A DNA stretch of 64,000 bases from Bicyclus anynana. Its lineage: Eukaryota; Arthropoda; Insecta; Lepidoptera; Nymphalidae. Position numbers and translations under genes: made by a program. Shown in pieces: positions 1 through 12,600 of the stretch. How positions within the stretch are numbered: position 1 is the first letter of the stretch; every line of letters begins with the position of its first letter. The stretch is from positions 9,578,442 to 9,642,441 of the forward strand of contig NC_069102.1 in assembly GCF_947172395.1 (NCBI RefSeq), written 5' to 3'. The notes below the pieces were generated by a model, which did not search any database, was not told the origin of the DNA, and was given only the letters and a program-made list of their open reading frames with translations.

Positions 1-643
1 AGGCAGAAGCAGAGTAGATGAGCGGAACGACTCTCTAAGGGCGTCTCCTCTAAGACTCGGACCTCGGCTTAGAGGGCCGTTCGGAATGGGGACCTACAGC
101 CCTGTTACTTTTTTTTGACGGCCTCTGTAGTCTAAGTATAAAGAATAATTTTGTTTATATTTTTATCGGCATAATATGAGTAACTAGCGGACGCCTGCGA
201 CTCGTCCGCATGGAATTTAATTTTTCACAAATCCCTTGGGAACAACGGATTTTTCCGGGTTAAAAAGTAGCCTATGTGTTAATCCAGGTTATAATATATC
301 TCAATACCAAATTTCAACTAATTCAGTTCAATAGTCGAGGCGTGAAAGAGTAGCAAACATTCATATCATCAAAATCACCAGTTTTCGCAAATCTCGGGAA
401 ACCATGAACTTTTTCGGAATAAAAAGTAACCTATGTGTTAATCCAGAGTAAAATCTATTTCCATTCCAAATCGCTTCTAGCAGCGTCAAAGAGTAACAAA
501 CATCCAAACATACATCCAAACATTCATACAAACTTTCGCGTTTATAATACAACAAAGGTCTTGGGTTAACGGGCTCTTAATCTAAAAGTTCCAATGAACA
601 TACCGTCTAATGGTTCACTCACATCAATCATTCCCACACTAAC
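1..643. other. MAD1 intron sequence with LINE/Helitron-type tail repeats
   Basis: No coding exon is seen. The block at about 184-360 begins with a motif like CTAGCGGACGCCTGCGACT and continues with 'aaaaagtagcctatgtgttaatcc'-type sequence in shortened form. A second related copy follows at about 385-540. The same repeat tail recurs near 3165-3370, 56709 and 57290-57430. Confidence 0.6.
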
Positions 644-3600
644 CTTTCGCCTGTGACTCTTGATCCTGATTGGCCAGCACATCCCGGTAGCCTTGCAGCG
701 CTTTCTCCAATTGCTCGACTCTAGCTGACAGCAATGCTGTGTTACCCGCTCCAGTGGCCCCGCTCAGTGTGACTGTCAGCTCTTTCTCGTAACTGTCCAG
801 TTGCTGCCTGTAACAATAACCGAAGAATCAAAAACAAAGAAGTTATACTTAACCCTTAAAGGCTGCATTGATTTTATATTCAACAAGACTACAAAGGGTG
901 TAAAAACACCGGGTTGCAAAAATATCTCGAAACCAGTGCTCGCTCAATACTTTTTTCCCCGCGTGTTCTAGGGCTACTGTGGACTTTTTATTCTTTACAA
1001 TTTAGCCCCTGACTACAATCTCACCTGATGGTATAGTGATGATGCAGTCTAAGACGGAAGCGGGCTAACTTGGAGGATGAAAATCCACACTCCTTTCGGT
1101 ATGTTTTTGCCGGTAGGGTAGTAACAAGCCACGGCCGAAGCCTCCCACCAGCCAGACCTGAACCAATTAAAAAAACCTCAATCGGTTCAGCCGGGGATCG
1201 AACCCAGGACCTCCGTCTTGTTAAGACGCGTATTATGAGTAAGTTGTTTATTCCAGAGCCCAGCTCGCCTATTCACTAATATGGTCTTTATAAACAACCT
1301 ATTAAAAAAAAACATCAAATAAACTAAGAAATGCCATCTACCTACTGTATAATTTCCTCGAAGGGTTGTCAGTTGGCTACCGATGACATTGTTACATAGA
1401 ATTTCAATTTCGTATATGTCAAGTAACATAGTCAAAGTTAGTGAATTAGCCTATATTATTAGTCCTCGCTGATAAATGTTTTTAACACATGTTAACAACA
1501 TTTTGCCAAGATTGCACATCGTCGACCAATAACGGCGGAGTTGAAATATACCATTACTCTTTTGTATCAACACAATGAAGGATGAACGATATTATCTATT
1601 GGAATTTTTTTCTTTTCTGCAGGCCTAAGAAGCGACCAAAGACATAATATCTCGTAAAGAGAAATAGACAAAAATCCACCAAAAGCGGAGCATAGCGGAC
1701 GATAAGATGGGACTGGGACAACTCCGCCGCCATTGGTCGATATATTGTCTATTTCTCATCACGATATATGTCATTGGTCACAAGGCCTAGTATATGTTAA
1801 CAACATCACATTATCGACCAAGAGCGGCGAAGTTAAAACTCTTTCTCTCTCTTTCGTCCCAACGCAACGAAAGAGAGAGCAATACTTTCAATGGCGCCAT
1901 TACTGGTCGATTTTGTTTTTTTCTCCTTAAGCTGCTGATTCTTAAGCTGGCGAAGCCTTTGGTGGACGTAACTCACCTATAACTGTCTCGCTCCCTGGTG
2001 ACCAGTAGCAACCGTTTCTGCAGCCGGTGGATGAGGCTCTCTTGATTCTTTCGCACAATTTGAAGGTCGTTCAGTTTAGCGGTGGCCTTATCTCGCTCGA
2101 ACTTGAGAGTTGCTACTTCCTAAAGTAGAACAAAACATTAGGATAGTATTTCAAAGTTTACTGCCTCGTTGGCCATAGTTTCCAGTAGCGTGCATAAGGT
2201 TTTTAACTAGGGTATGCACAAAAATTGGAAAATTCCTTGTCCAACTATGTATTATGTGGTCCAATATAGGTTTGAATTGAGTCCTTATGATAGGCAATGT
2301 AATTTTACATCTATAAAGTGCACGCCACTGGTGGTTTCGGATCACGAGATTCTAGGTTCGAATCCTGGTGTGTAAGATACTGAGTTTCTTTCTTCTAAGA
2401 AAATTTTCAGTTATAATTCTCAGTCGTAAGTTGGTGGTATTACGCCCCAGTGCCTCGGAATAACCCGTCAGTTCTGGTCAGTATTATTAATATTTGATAA
2501 TGGTGGTTACTGGTTAATGTATGTACAGTGCCCACCACTCGAACGGAGACTCGAACTCAGCAGTGAGCCGAATATGGGTTGATATTGATGAATGATGAAT
2601 AAAATCATGATATTTTACCTCTGTGAGCTGAGCTAGCTGAGCTCCCGCCTGAGAACTGTTCGCGACGGCGGTCAACTGACTGTTGAGAGCTGACTCCAGG
2701 GTTGCGGTCAAATTCCTCGCTGACTCTATCCCGTGGTTCCGTGCTGCGGTCTTCCAGTCTTCTAGTGCTGACTCTAGGGTTGCTATTTTTACCTGGCACG
2801 CAAAAATATTTGATTATAAATACACAGCATTTATCGGTGAAGGAAAACATCGTGAGGAAACCTGCATACCAGAGAATTACCTTAATTCTCTGCGTGTGTG
2901 AAGTCTGCCAATCCGCATTGGGCCAGCGTGGTGGACTATTGGCCTAACCCCTCTCATTCTGAGAGGAGACTCGAGCTCAGCAGTGAGCCACGGTATTGCT
3001 TGTAGGGGTTTCGCTTAGTTAAAATGTGTCTTTCTGGTAAGGGGGTGCCGCTACCACACAATACACGAGCGGCAAGGGAAGTAACGAGGAAATTGATCAG
3101 GGAAGTTGTGTTTTGCCTCGTATTGTCAAAAAAATATTTAAAAATAAAAATGTTTATGTATTCACTAGCGGACGCCTGCGACTTCGTCCGCGTGGAAATC
3201 AATGTAAACTTTGAAGCCCTATTTCACCCTCTTCTCATTTAATTTTCGCAATAAAAAGTATCCTATATACCTTCTCCGTATTATGGTCTTAAACCGTGCA
3301 GTAAAGTTTCATTTGAATTTATTCAGTAGTTTCAGCGTGATGCCCAAATAACAAAAAAAAACACGGACAGACAGACAGAAAAAAAACTAAAAAAAATATT
3401 TTTGCCTTCATAATCGATTATATAATGCCCCCCAACAAAAATTTTCAAAATATCTTCAATGTACAGAATATATAAAATGAACCGAATTCGTATTATAAGT
3501 CAAAATCAAAATTCATTTATTTCAAGTAGGCTCAATTTACAAGCACTTGCGTCAGTTGACTATTTGTAAAGATTCTACCACCGGTTCGGAAGGCAGGTTC

Positions 3601-6600
3601 TGCTGAGAAGATACCGGCAAGAAACTCAACAGTTGCTCTTTTGAAATGAAAAATTCATACAGTACTATAATTTACAATTGATAACAATTACAATTTCTTA
3701 TAGTTTTACTTCCTGTGTGAAGGTGGAAGCTGATCAAATGGCCTCCAAGCACTTTTATCGTTAAGGAACTCATCAATAGTGTAGTAACCTCGACTAAGTA
3801 AATGTTTTTTAACACATTGCTTAAAGTAAGTATAGATTCTAGATGGCGCTGGCGTTCTTGATGCCACGCTAACGTTTGTTGTTGCAAATGGTATAAGTAA
3901 AATCTCAAATTGCGAATAAATGTATAGAATTCGACCAGTTTTATTATAAGTATAGATATAGATATAGATGTCTCCAAAAATATTTTTTTTTTTCAATCTA
4001 TTAGAACAATAGTAAATGTTTTAAGACCATTAAAAAGTGTCAACTAGCCTATTCTTACTTTGGCGTCATGTAACTCCTGCTGCATGGGTTGTAGGGCCTC
4101 AACCTTGGTGGTGAGCAAGTGCACTTGCTCCTCCAGCACTAGCTTGTTACAAGCGATGTCTCGCAGAGACCTCTCCGTGGCCTTCAGTCGGACCACTTCC
4201 TTCTCCAACTCCGCCATATTGACGAGGCGTTTTTGGGCGGTCTGAAAGTAGTGAAACTTTTGAATTACACTGTACATAATAAAAATTTTAATAAAAAAAA
4301 TACAACCGACTTCAAAACCTAAAAACGTACCCAGTAAACTAAAAAGCGAAAAATAACATCATAATATGTTCTACCTGCTTATCAGTATGAAGGCGGTGCT
4401 AAGCTAGTGATGCATTAATTCAAGCCATGTGAGAATATCTTACAGATTTAGATTTTGCAGACAGTGTTGTTTCATGTGGCAATGTCAGAAATGGCTTAAA
4501 TTAAGACAACACTAAATTATATATAACACTAAATGGAAAAGTTTACGAACATACTAGGCACCCATATAATTTTCGAAAGTTCCCCTCAATTTCTCCAGGA
4601 TTCCATCATCAGATCTTGACATGATCAGATCTTGCAATGGGGCCAAATGGGGACTATACAGTTTCAAACAAAAAAATAATTTTTGAAATCGGTCCAGGCG
4701 TCGTCGGAGTAATCGGTGTACTCGGTGTGTGGTGTGTGTAAAAAAAAAAAAAAATACCGACCGAATTGAGAACCTCCTCCTTTTTGAAGTCTGTTAAAAA
4801 GTATAGGGAAAACGCTTAACTGTGCTATCTTAACGACACGCACGCCATATTGTCGATAAATAGCGGCGAAATTTAAAATATCGCTCTCTTTCGTTGCAAG
4901 AGATAGCGCCTTGCCAGCTGGACTTCCATACTTGGGAACTTGAAAATTTCCGGATTTTCGACAAATTTTTTAACCGACTTAAGAAAAAAGGAGGAGGTTC
5001 TCAATTCGACGCGTATGTTCTTTTTTTTAATGATTGTTACCGCATAAGATCGTCATTTCTTAACCAATTTTAAAAATTCTTATTTAAAATTACTGAACCG
5101 ATTTTATAATTTAGAATTCGGACACTCACAGTCCCGGAATAAATACGACACATTCAAAAACAAAATACAAACACACACTACGCTATAAACGTAAACAGAA
5201 ACCAGTTGCTATGATCCTTGCATGTTTTCTGACTTCTTCACATCTCACCAAATGAATACTTTTCTCGATTTTAGTCAGCAAATCATCCTTTATACCCTTT
5301 TTTCCAAGCATAAGTATCATAGTCTCCTCAGCTTAATGGGACCTCAGCAACGTCACTGGGGGGTTTAGGTAAGCGCAGAAGCATCACTTAATCTGTCTAA
5401 GTGCATTGCCTCTGAGACTCGGATCTCGACTTAGAGGACTGCTTTAGTAGGGTGTTTTAGCGAGGGAGTATATGTATAATAAGTATATTAGCAAGTTATA
5501 GCTTAGCAAGTTCATTGATGACACTCCTAAGATATGCAGGCGACGGGGGGAAAGACTGCGCGAATGTGAAATCGCGTGCAGGGAAGTGAGGTGCATCAGT
5601 CGTGGGTTTTTCATCCATCCCAACACGCCCCCCGGCCCGCGCAGACCATCGGGAGTGTTACGAACTTGCCAAGCTATAACAAACAAAATACCTACCTTAA
5701 CCTGTTGCTGCCAATCTTTATACGAATCTCTTTCATACTCAATCTCCTTCAATTTGTTAGTCACAGTTTGCAGTTCCAAGGTCTGCTTCTCCACTTGAGT
5801 GCGCAGTGTGGTGCACTGTTCAGCTCTGGCCGTCTGCCTTGCGACCTCTTTCTTGAGTATTTCTACTTCTTGTTGTGCTCCTTCTAAGGCCTAAAATTTA
5901 CCGATTAACTCAGACCAATTATTGTATAGAACCTGCCTCGCTAGACGTTACTTCTCTGCCAAAGTATATGATCAATGATCTAATCTATATATTATATAAA
6001 AACGAATCCATATATCCCTAAATATCTATAACTACATATTATAAAAATTAAAAAGAAAATATACTAAATTTAAATTATATCTAAAGGCTCAGGCGTCGTA
6101 GAATTCGTCCGAATCGACGATCATAGGTAAAGTGCCCAGAAGGCTGGCAGTATTGCCACGTTGTATGGCAATACTAATTCTTTGGTCTAAGTATAGGCCA
6201 GCCTTCTGGTCACGGGAGATGTCGATTAAACGCTTTGCAATTTCTTTGTAAAGAAAGCGTGTACTCGGACCCCACGGTCCTAGTGTTTCGACCGCAAACG
6301 GCTCAAATATGTAATCTCCGACGAGATTGCTATATTGCTATATCCCTTGGTCACGCCATTATATTTGATTCTTCTATAATTGGTCTGAGCCCATTAGTGA
6401 GTTGCGTTAAGTCGCAACGTCGTAGTGTCGTAGTGTTAGCACAATATTTTAAGTGACATGTCACAGTAAAGCATAGAATTGTTGCAGCAATGTTTCAACA
6501 GAGCTTCATTGCTACGGCACAGTGATACCTGTATAACTACAGGTAAAATAATGTGCTTTGAGCTTTAGTTTCTTCATGTAAAGCTAAAGTAATAGTAGTA

Positions 6601-9600
6601 AGTAGTAAAGAAAACTTTATTTTTCCATGATTAAGACCTTCACTTTTGCTTTATGACGTTACTTTGACTGTTACTTACGATGAAGACACTGGCCGTTAGT
6701 AATAGAAGAAAGTAATAGAGAAGTAAGTTTTTTATATTCTTGAGCATGATTACTTTTTAAATTGCTGAGTAAATTCATTACCTGTAATAATTCATCCATA
6801 TCTTTTTTCATTTCAGACAGCTGATCCTTACTGCTGACATTTGCATCCAACAATTTATCTTTGAGTTCGGCCACTTGCTTCTGCAGCTCATTTCTCTCAT
6901 TTTCCCATTTGAGTTTGCTCTCTTTGTGCTCTTTAATAGCCTGTAAATAAAATATTATTACACTAGCTCACGCCCCACAGTTTCACTGCGTAGTTCTCCT
7001 TCCTGTGAGAGTATGGGGATAAAATATAACTTATGACATTTTACTATTACTTACTATTATTCCACCGTGCCATAGGAGACTAACATTCCAAAGAACCATA
7101 GTATAAAAATGAATAAATAGTACAAACTAACAAATGAACTAACTAAAAAGACTGTACGCCATTGGTGCAAGAGGATTGGCAGCAAAATCTCTCTCTCTCT
7201 CTTTCTCTCTAACTTACTTAAAGACCTTGATCTCTCTAAAACTGCAGCAAGTTCTATATTAGAACGAATATCCAAAGCTGCACTAATAGGATCTTACCTA
7301 ATTTGTCTAGGCAGGGAGAACAACACGAGCAGAGAAGGGGAGTGTTCATCGATTGGTATGGAATTCCTTAACCCTACATCAATTGCAGTGGCGTGCACAA
7401 GGCCTTACCTAGGGTAGGCTCTATACATACACATTGAAAAAAAACCTCCTCCAATACGTACGTACGTACGTACGAATTATTACGTATTGAATCCTCAAGG
7501 TATGCAATGCATTTATGCATCTATAAAGTGCATGCCACTGATCCATTGGTCAGAAGTCCAGCGTTCTGCTCAGAGTTTTTCTCTCTGCCATGTGAAGGAC
7601 CTGGCACTCACTCGTGGATTGCTTAGATATTTGTCCTAGTAATTAAAAATATGAAACCAAAATAAAATAATACCATATTATAGTCTTCCTTTAGTTCTTG
7701 TTCTCTCCTTGTAATGAATTGTACCCTCTCTTTCATGTCAGAGACACTTCTCTCGTCTCTCTTATGCTGTTCCATCAGATGTGCTTTATCATCTTCAAAC
7801 AATATCTGCATTTCTTTCTGAATTGATTGTTGACGAGTGACTATGGATTCAAGTTTTGCTATCTGTACAAATAATTTATGAAGATGAGTATTATAGATTT
7901 ATATTATACATAATAATAACTTTGAATATTAAAACATTGCTATCTATTGATCTCCGTTATGGCTTTCATATGTGCCAACTGGACAAGTTTATCTCTCTAT
8001 AAGAAATTAGAAATGAAGGTAGAAAATGCATGTAATTTCATAACTTGGACCCTGCAGTAGAATACATCATACCCAAATGCTAAATCACTTGGCATACATT
8101 TTTGTCGATAGGGTGGTAAGTAGCCACGGCCAAAGTCTCCCACCAGCCAACTGTGTCAGCTGATATTGATGATGATACTTTTAAAATATAGTTACCCTGG
8201 CTTTTGCTGCAATTAAATTAATCTTGTTCTGCTTAATTTCCCATGGAGAAATAGGTGTGTGCGTTTCTGAATCAGTCCGAACCCTCTTCACTGGTGTTTC
8301 CAAGTCTACCAACCCAAAACTGGACTTTCGCTTTCCTAGAAATAAAAACAAAATTTATGAAAAACATAATTCTTTATGTTTCAATATGAAAAAGCATGGT
8401 TTATACTTTATTATATGTATTATGGGTGTTGTAAGCCAGTAGCCCAGCGGATAGGACCTCTGCCTGGGTTCTCTGGGTTCGTATCTGTTGTATAATGAAA
8501 CCAGAGTTAGGATGACAACTACTTTATTATCGAAGTACCCACAACACCTTCCCCATAAATAAAAGAATAAAAACAAACTTAAAAGGGATTATCTTTCCCC
8601 ACAAACAAAAAGAAAAAAAAAAATAAGGTGGAATATAATAAAGAACTTAAAATAGGTAAAACAAAAACAGATTACAAATATTTTTGAATATCCGTGTACA
8701 ACTTTTTAGCCTTTCTCTTTGGCAAAATGTTTGGATTGTTTTCGACCTTCACATTATCAGCACAGTCTGCATTAGGACTGCTACATGCAGCAGTTGTAAC
8801 GCTCGTGCTTGGACCCGGCTGGGGAAGGGGTTCAGAGCAATCATGGTGATCTTCAGGTTCACATTTTCTTAAATTTCTGCGGTTTCGACGATATATTCTA
8901 CCAAACCTGTTTTGAACCATATATGAACGCGGAGCAGAGGCTTTCATGATAACCTGACCTCGGGTTTGCTTTTCCTGATCATGAATGATTACTTGATCCC
9001 CCACGTCTAATTCCGGCAACAACTTACAATGTTGATCATAATATTGTTTACTTTTTATCTGTCTATTTACCAATTTATCGTATTCACATTTACTAACCGG
9101 TTTTGGTTCTAATAGACCCGGATGGACAGGTAACCTACAATTTAATCTACGACCCATTAACAGTTGTGCGGGAGAACTCAAGTTGCTATCGCGTGGCGTG
9201 TTCCTATAACTTAGAAGATTTAAGTAGAAGTCACTATTACTATTAATTGATTTAATTAGTAGCCTTTTCACCGTTTGCACAGCACGCTCACTTTTCCCAT
9301 TTGATTGGGGATAATTGGGCGATGAAGTCACGTGATCAAAACCCCATTCTATTGAAAACTTTTTGAAATCACGTGAGGTAAAATTCGTGGCGTTGTCACT
9401 AAATAAAATTTCTGGAATTCCATAACGTGAAAAATTTTCTTTCATTGCAGTGATAACCGACTTTGACGTTATATTTTTTAAATAATTAACTTCAACAAAG
9501 CCAGAGTAATAATCAACCAAAATTAAATAATATTGCTTTCTATATTCAAATATATCAGCCCCGATTTTATTCCACGGTAGCCGAGGAATCTGTATCGGAA

Positions 9601-12600
9601 TCAAAGGTTCTTTAGTTTGCATATTTGAGTTCTCCTGACAGACTGCACATCGCTTAACATACAGTTCGATATCTTTTGTAATTCCAGGCCAAAATAATAC
9701 CTCGCGTGCGCGCTTCTTGCAACGATCTATTCCGAGATGGCCGTCGTGTACAATATTTAACATTTGAGATCTTAAGGAACGTGGAATTAAAATCAATTTA
9801 TTCTTAAAAATAATCCCGTCTACTACAATTAACTCATCTTGTAAAGACCAGTAGGGCTTTAATATATCGGAAATATCGCATTTACGTTTGGGCCATCCTT
9901 TTATTATATATTCACATAATTGATTAAGATCTTTGTCTTTTGAAGTTTCACTTCTCACTAGATTTAACTTATTGGCCGACATCTGAACATTGTCCATTAA
10001 TAAACTTACTTCGTACATTAACTTTTTATCTAGTTCACTTTCATACGAATCGGGAAGCGGCGCACGCGACAATGTATCAGCAATATACATATATTTACCG
10101 GGTACATATTTAATAATTAAATCATAGCCTTGCAATCGAAGTAACATTCGCTGCAAACGCATGGGGTTAGAAGCTAAAGCTTTCTTAAAAATACTCTCTA
10201 ACGGTTTATGATCCGTTTCTACGATTACAGACTTTTTACCATATATGTATTGATGATACTTTTCACAGGCGTATACAATAGCAAATAGCTCCTTTTCAAT
10301 CTGGGCGTATCTAGTCTGTGTGTCCGTGAGTGTCCGCGAAGCGTACTCCACTGGCCGTCCGTCCTGCAGCAGCACAGCGCCGAGCGCCACGCTGCTGGCG
10401 TCGACCGACAACACCACCGGTCGCGACACGTCATACAAAGCTAACACCGGCGCACGACTTACCAATTCCTTCAATTTAGAAATTGCCTTATTGTGAATAT
10501 CATCCCAATACCACGTCGATTCTTTTCTAAGCAATCGAGTAAGATGAACGGTATAAGTTGAGTAATTAGGAATAAATTTCGAGAGATAATTAGTAGCCCC
10601 CAAAAATCTCTCTAATGACTTTTTATCATTAGGTACAGGCATATTTATTATAGCCTTAACCTTTTCCGCATCAGGTTTCATGCCACTTTTGTTAAATACA
10701 TGGCCTAAGTAAACTACTTCACTAACACAAATTTTACACTTATCCTTATTAAATTTCAAATTAATTTCTTCTGCCCTATTTAATAAAGCCGTCAGCCGTT
10801 GATCGTGCTCATTTTTAGTTTTTCCCCAACAAATTATATCATCGATAAATAAATCGACCCCTTCTAAATCTTCTAATAATTGTTTTAAAGTCGAGTGAAA
10901 TACCTCGGGCGCACAGTTCAATCCAAAGGGTAGTCTTAAAAATTGATAACGGCCGCCTAACGGAGAGCTAAAAGTACACAAATCCGCACTTTTATCGTCT
11001 AATTGAATAGCCCAGAATCCTGAATTAGCGTCTAAAACAGAAAAATATTGAGCGCCATGAAGTTTAGTCGCTATCTCATTAATAGTAGGTAATTGAAAAT
11101 GCGCGCGTTGAATAGCACAATTAAGTGGACGCGGATCAAGACATAGCCGTATACCACCGTTTTTCTTAGCCGCTATGACCAAAGAATTTACCCACTGAGT
11201 GGGATGAGTAACCTTTCTTATGACGCCCGCTTCCAGCATTCTATTTAGTTCACCCAGTAACTTGTCTCGAAGACTCAGAGGTATCTTACGCGGCGCGCTC
11301 ACTACCGGACTCACAGACTTGTCAATAACAATACTATACGTACCGGGAAGGCAGCCTATGCCGCGAAACAAGTGATCGTACTTTGATAAGTTAATATCGT
11401 ACACACGCTTAACTAGACCTAGTTCGATACATGCTTGCCTTCCTAGTACACTTTGACAGCTGATACTTGCAATTGCAAACTTCAATGTATATAATATATT
11501 TTTATACGACCATTTTAAATCACATATTCCTTTTATAGGAATTATATTTCCACTGTATGATTGAAGTTTAATTTTACTCTTATCGTTTATTAAACTGACA
11601 TCGTATCCGAGTAACAAAAACCTTTCTAAAGATATAACATTTATATCAGCCCCGGTATCGAGCTTAAATTTTTCAACGCCACACTCACCGCGTAGTGTTT
11701 CATACCAGTCCTCCGCATAGGTACCTTGCGGCGCCTTCGCAATAATAGATACAAAAAACGACTCGCCACCGTCACTATCAGAATCTTTATCGTAATTTTC
11801 CGCGCACACATCATACACTTTTTTAGATTTATTTGAGCACATTCGTGCAAAATGAGGCCCACGACAAATGTAGCACTTTACACCAGCAGCAAAACACTGT
11901 GAACGCAATTCACAAAACTGCCCACAATTAGGGCATGGCGTCGCCGGCGCCGATGCACTAGGACGAGGCTCGAACCGACGGCCGACCGCGGCGTTACCTC
12001 CACGACGAGACGCGGGCGCACGACTTTCACAGCTGTTCGCGTTCCATCGCCGGCCGACTGCGCCGCGGTCCCTGCCGCGCGCTTGCACCGCGTCGATGGA
12101 CGCTCGCCCAGATCTTCCCACGTCAGACTCCAACTGACGCGAACAATCCATTGATATTTCATCGGCCTGACAAATTTTTATCGCCTTTTCTAATGTTAAC
12201 TCATCCGAGCGAAGTAGACGATCTCGAACTACGGTATTTCTTATACCACACACAATTCTATCTCTTAATAGTTCCTCTTCCAGTGACGAAAATCCACAAT
12301 TTTTGCTTAAAATTTTTAATGCCGTGACGTACTGGTTTATAGATTCGCCTTCCGTTTGGTTTCTAGTAAAAAAATTATATCTGGCTAAGGTAATATTAGG
12401 TTTTACGCCAAAATAGCTGTCGAACTTTTTCAACAGAACTGCAACGTCATCGCGTTCCGTCTCCTCTTCGAATGTAAAAGTTTGATACACGTCGAATCCA
12501 TCCGGCCCAATTAAATTAATCAATAAACTGGCCTGCACTGCTGGATCTTCTTTGTGAACGCCGGCAGCTTTGATAAATAACTGAAATTGTGTTTTCCACT

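Noticed and set aside
1150..1240. tRNA-like B box (GGTTCGATCCCCGGC on the minus strand)
   Set aside because: It lacks a complete cloverleaf and continues into the SINE B body, with several sister copies. It is a SINE head, not a tRNA gene.
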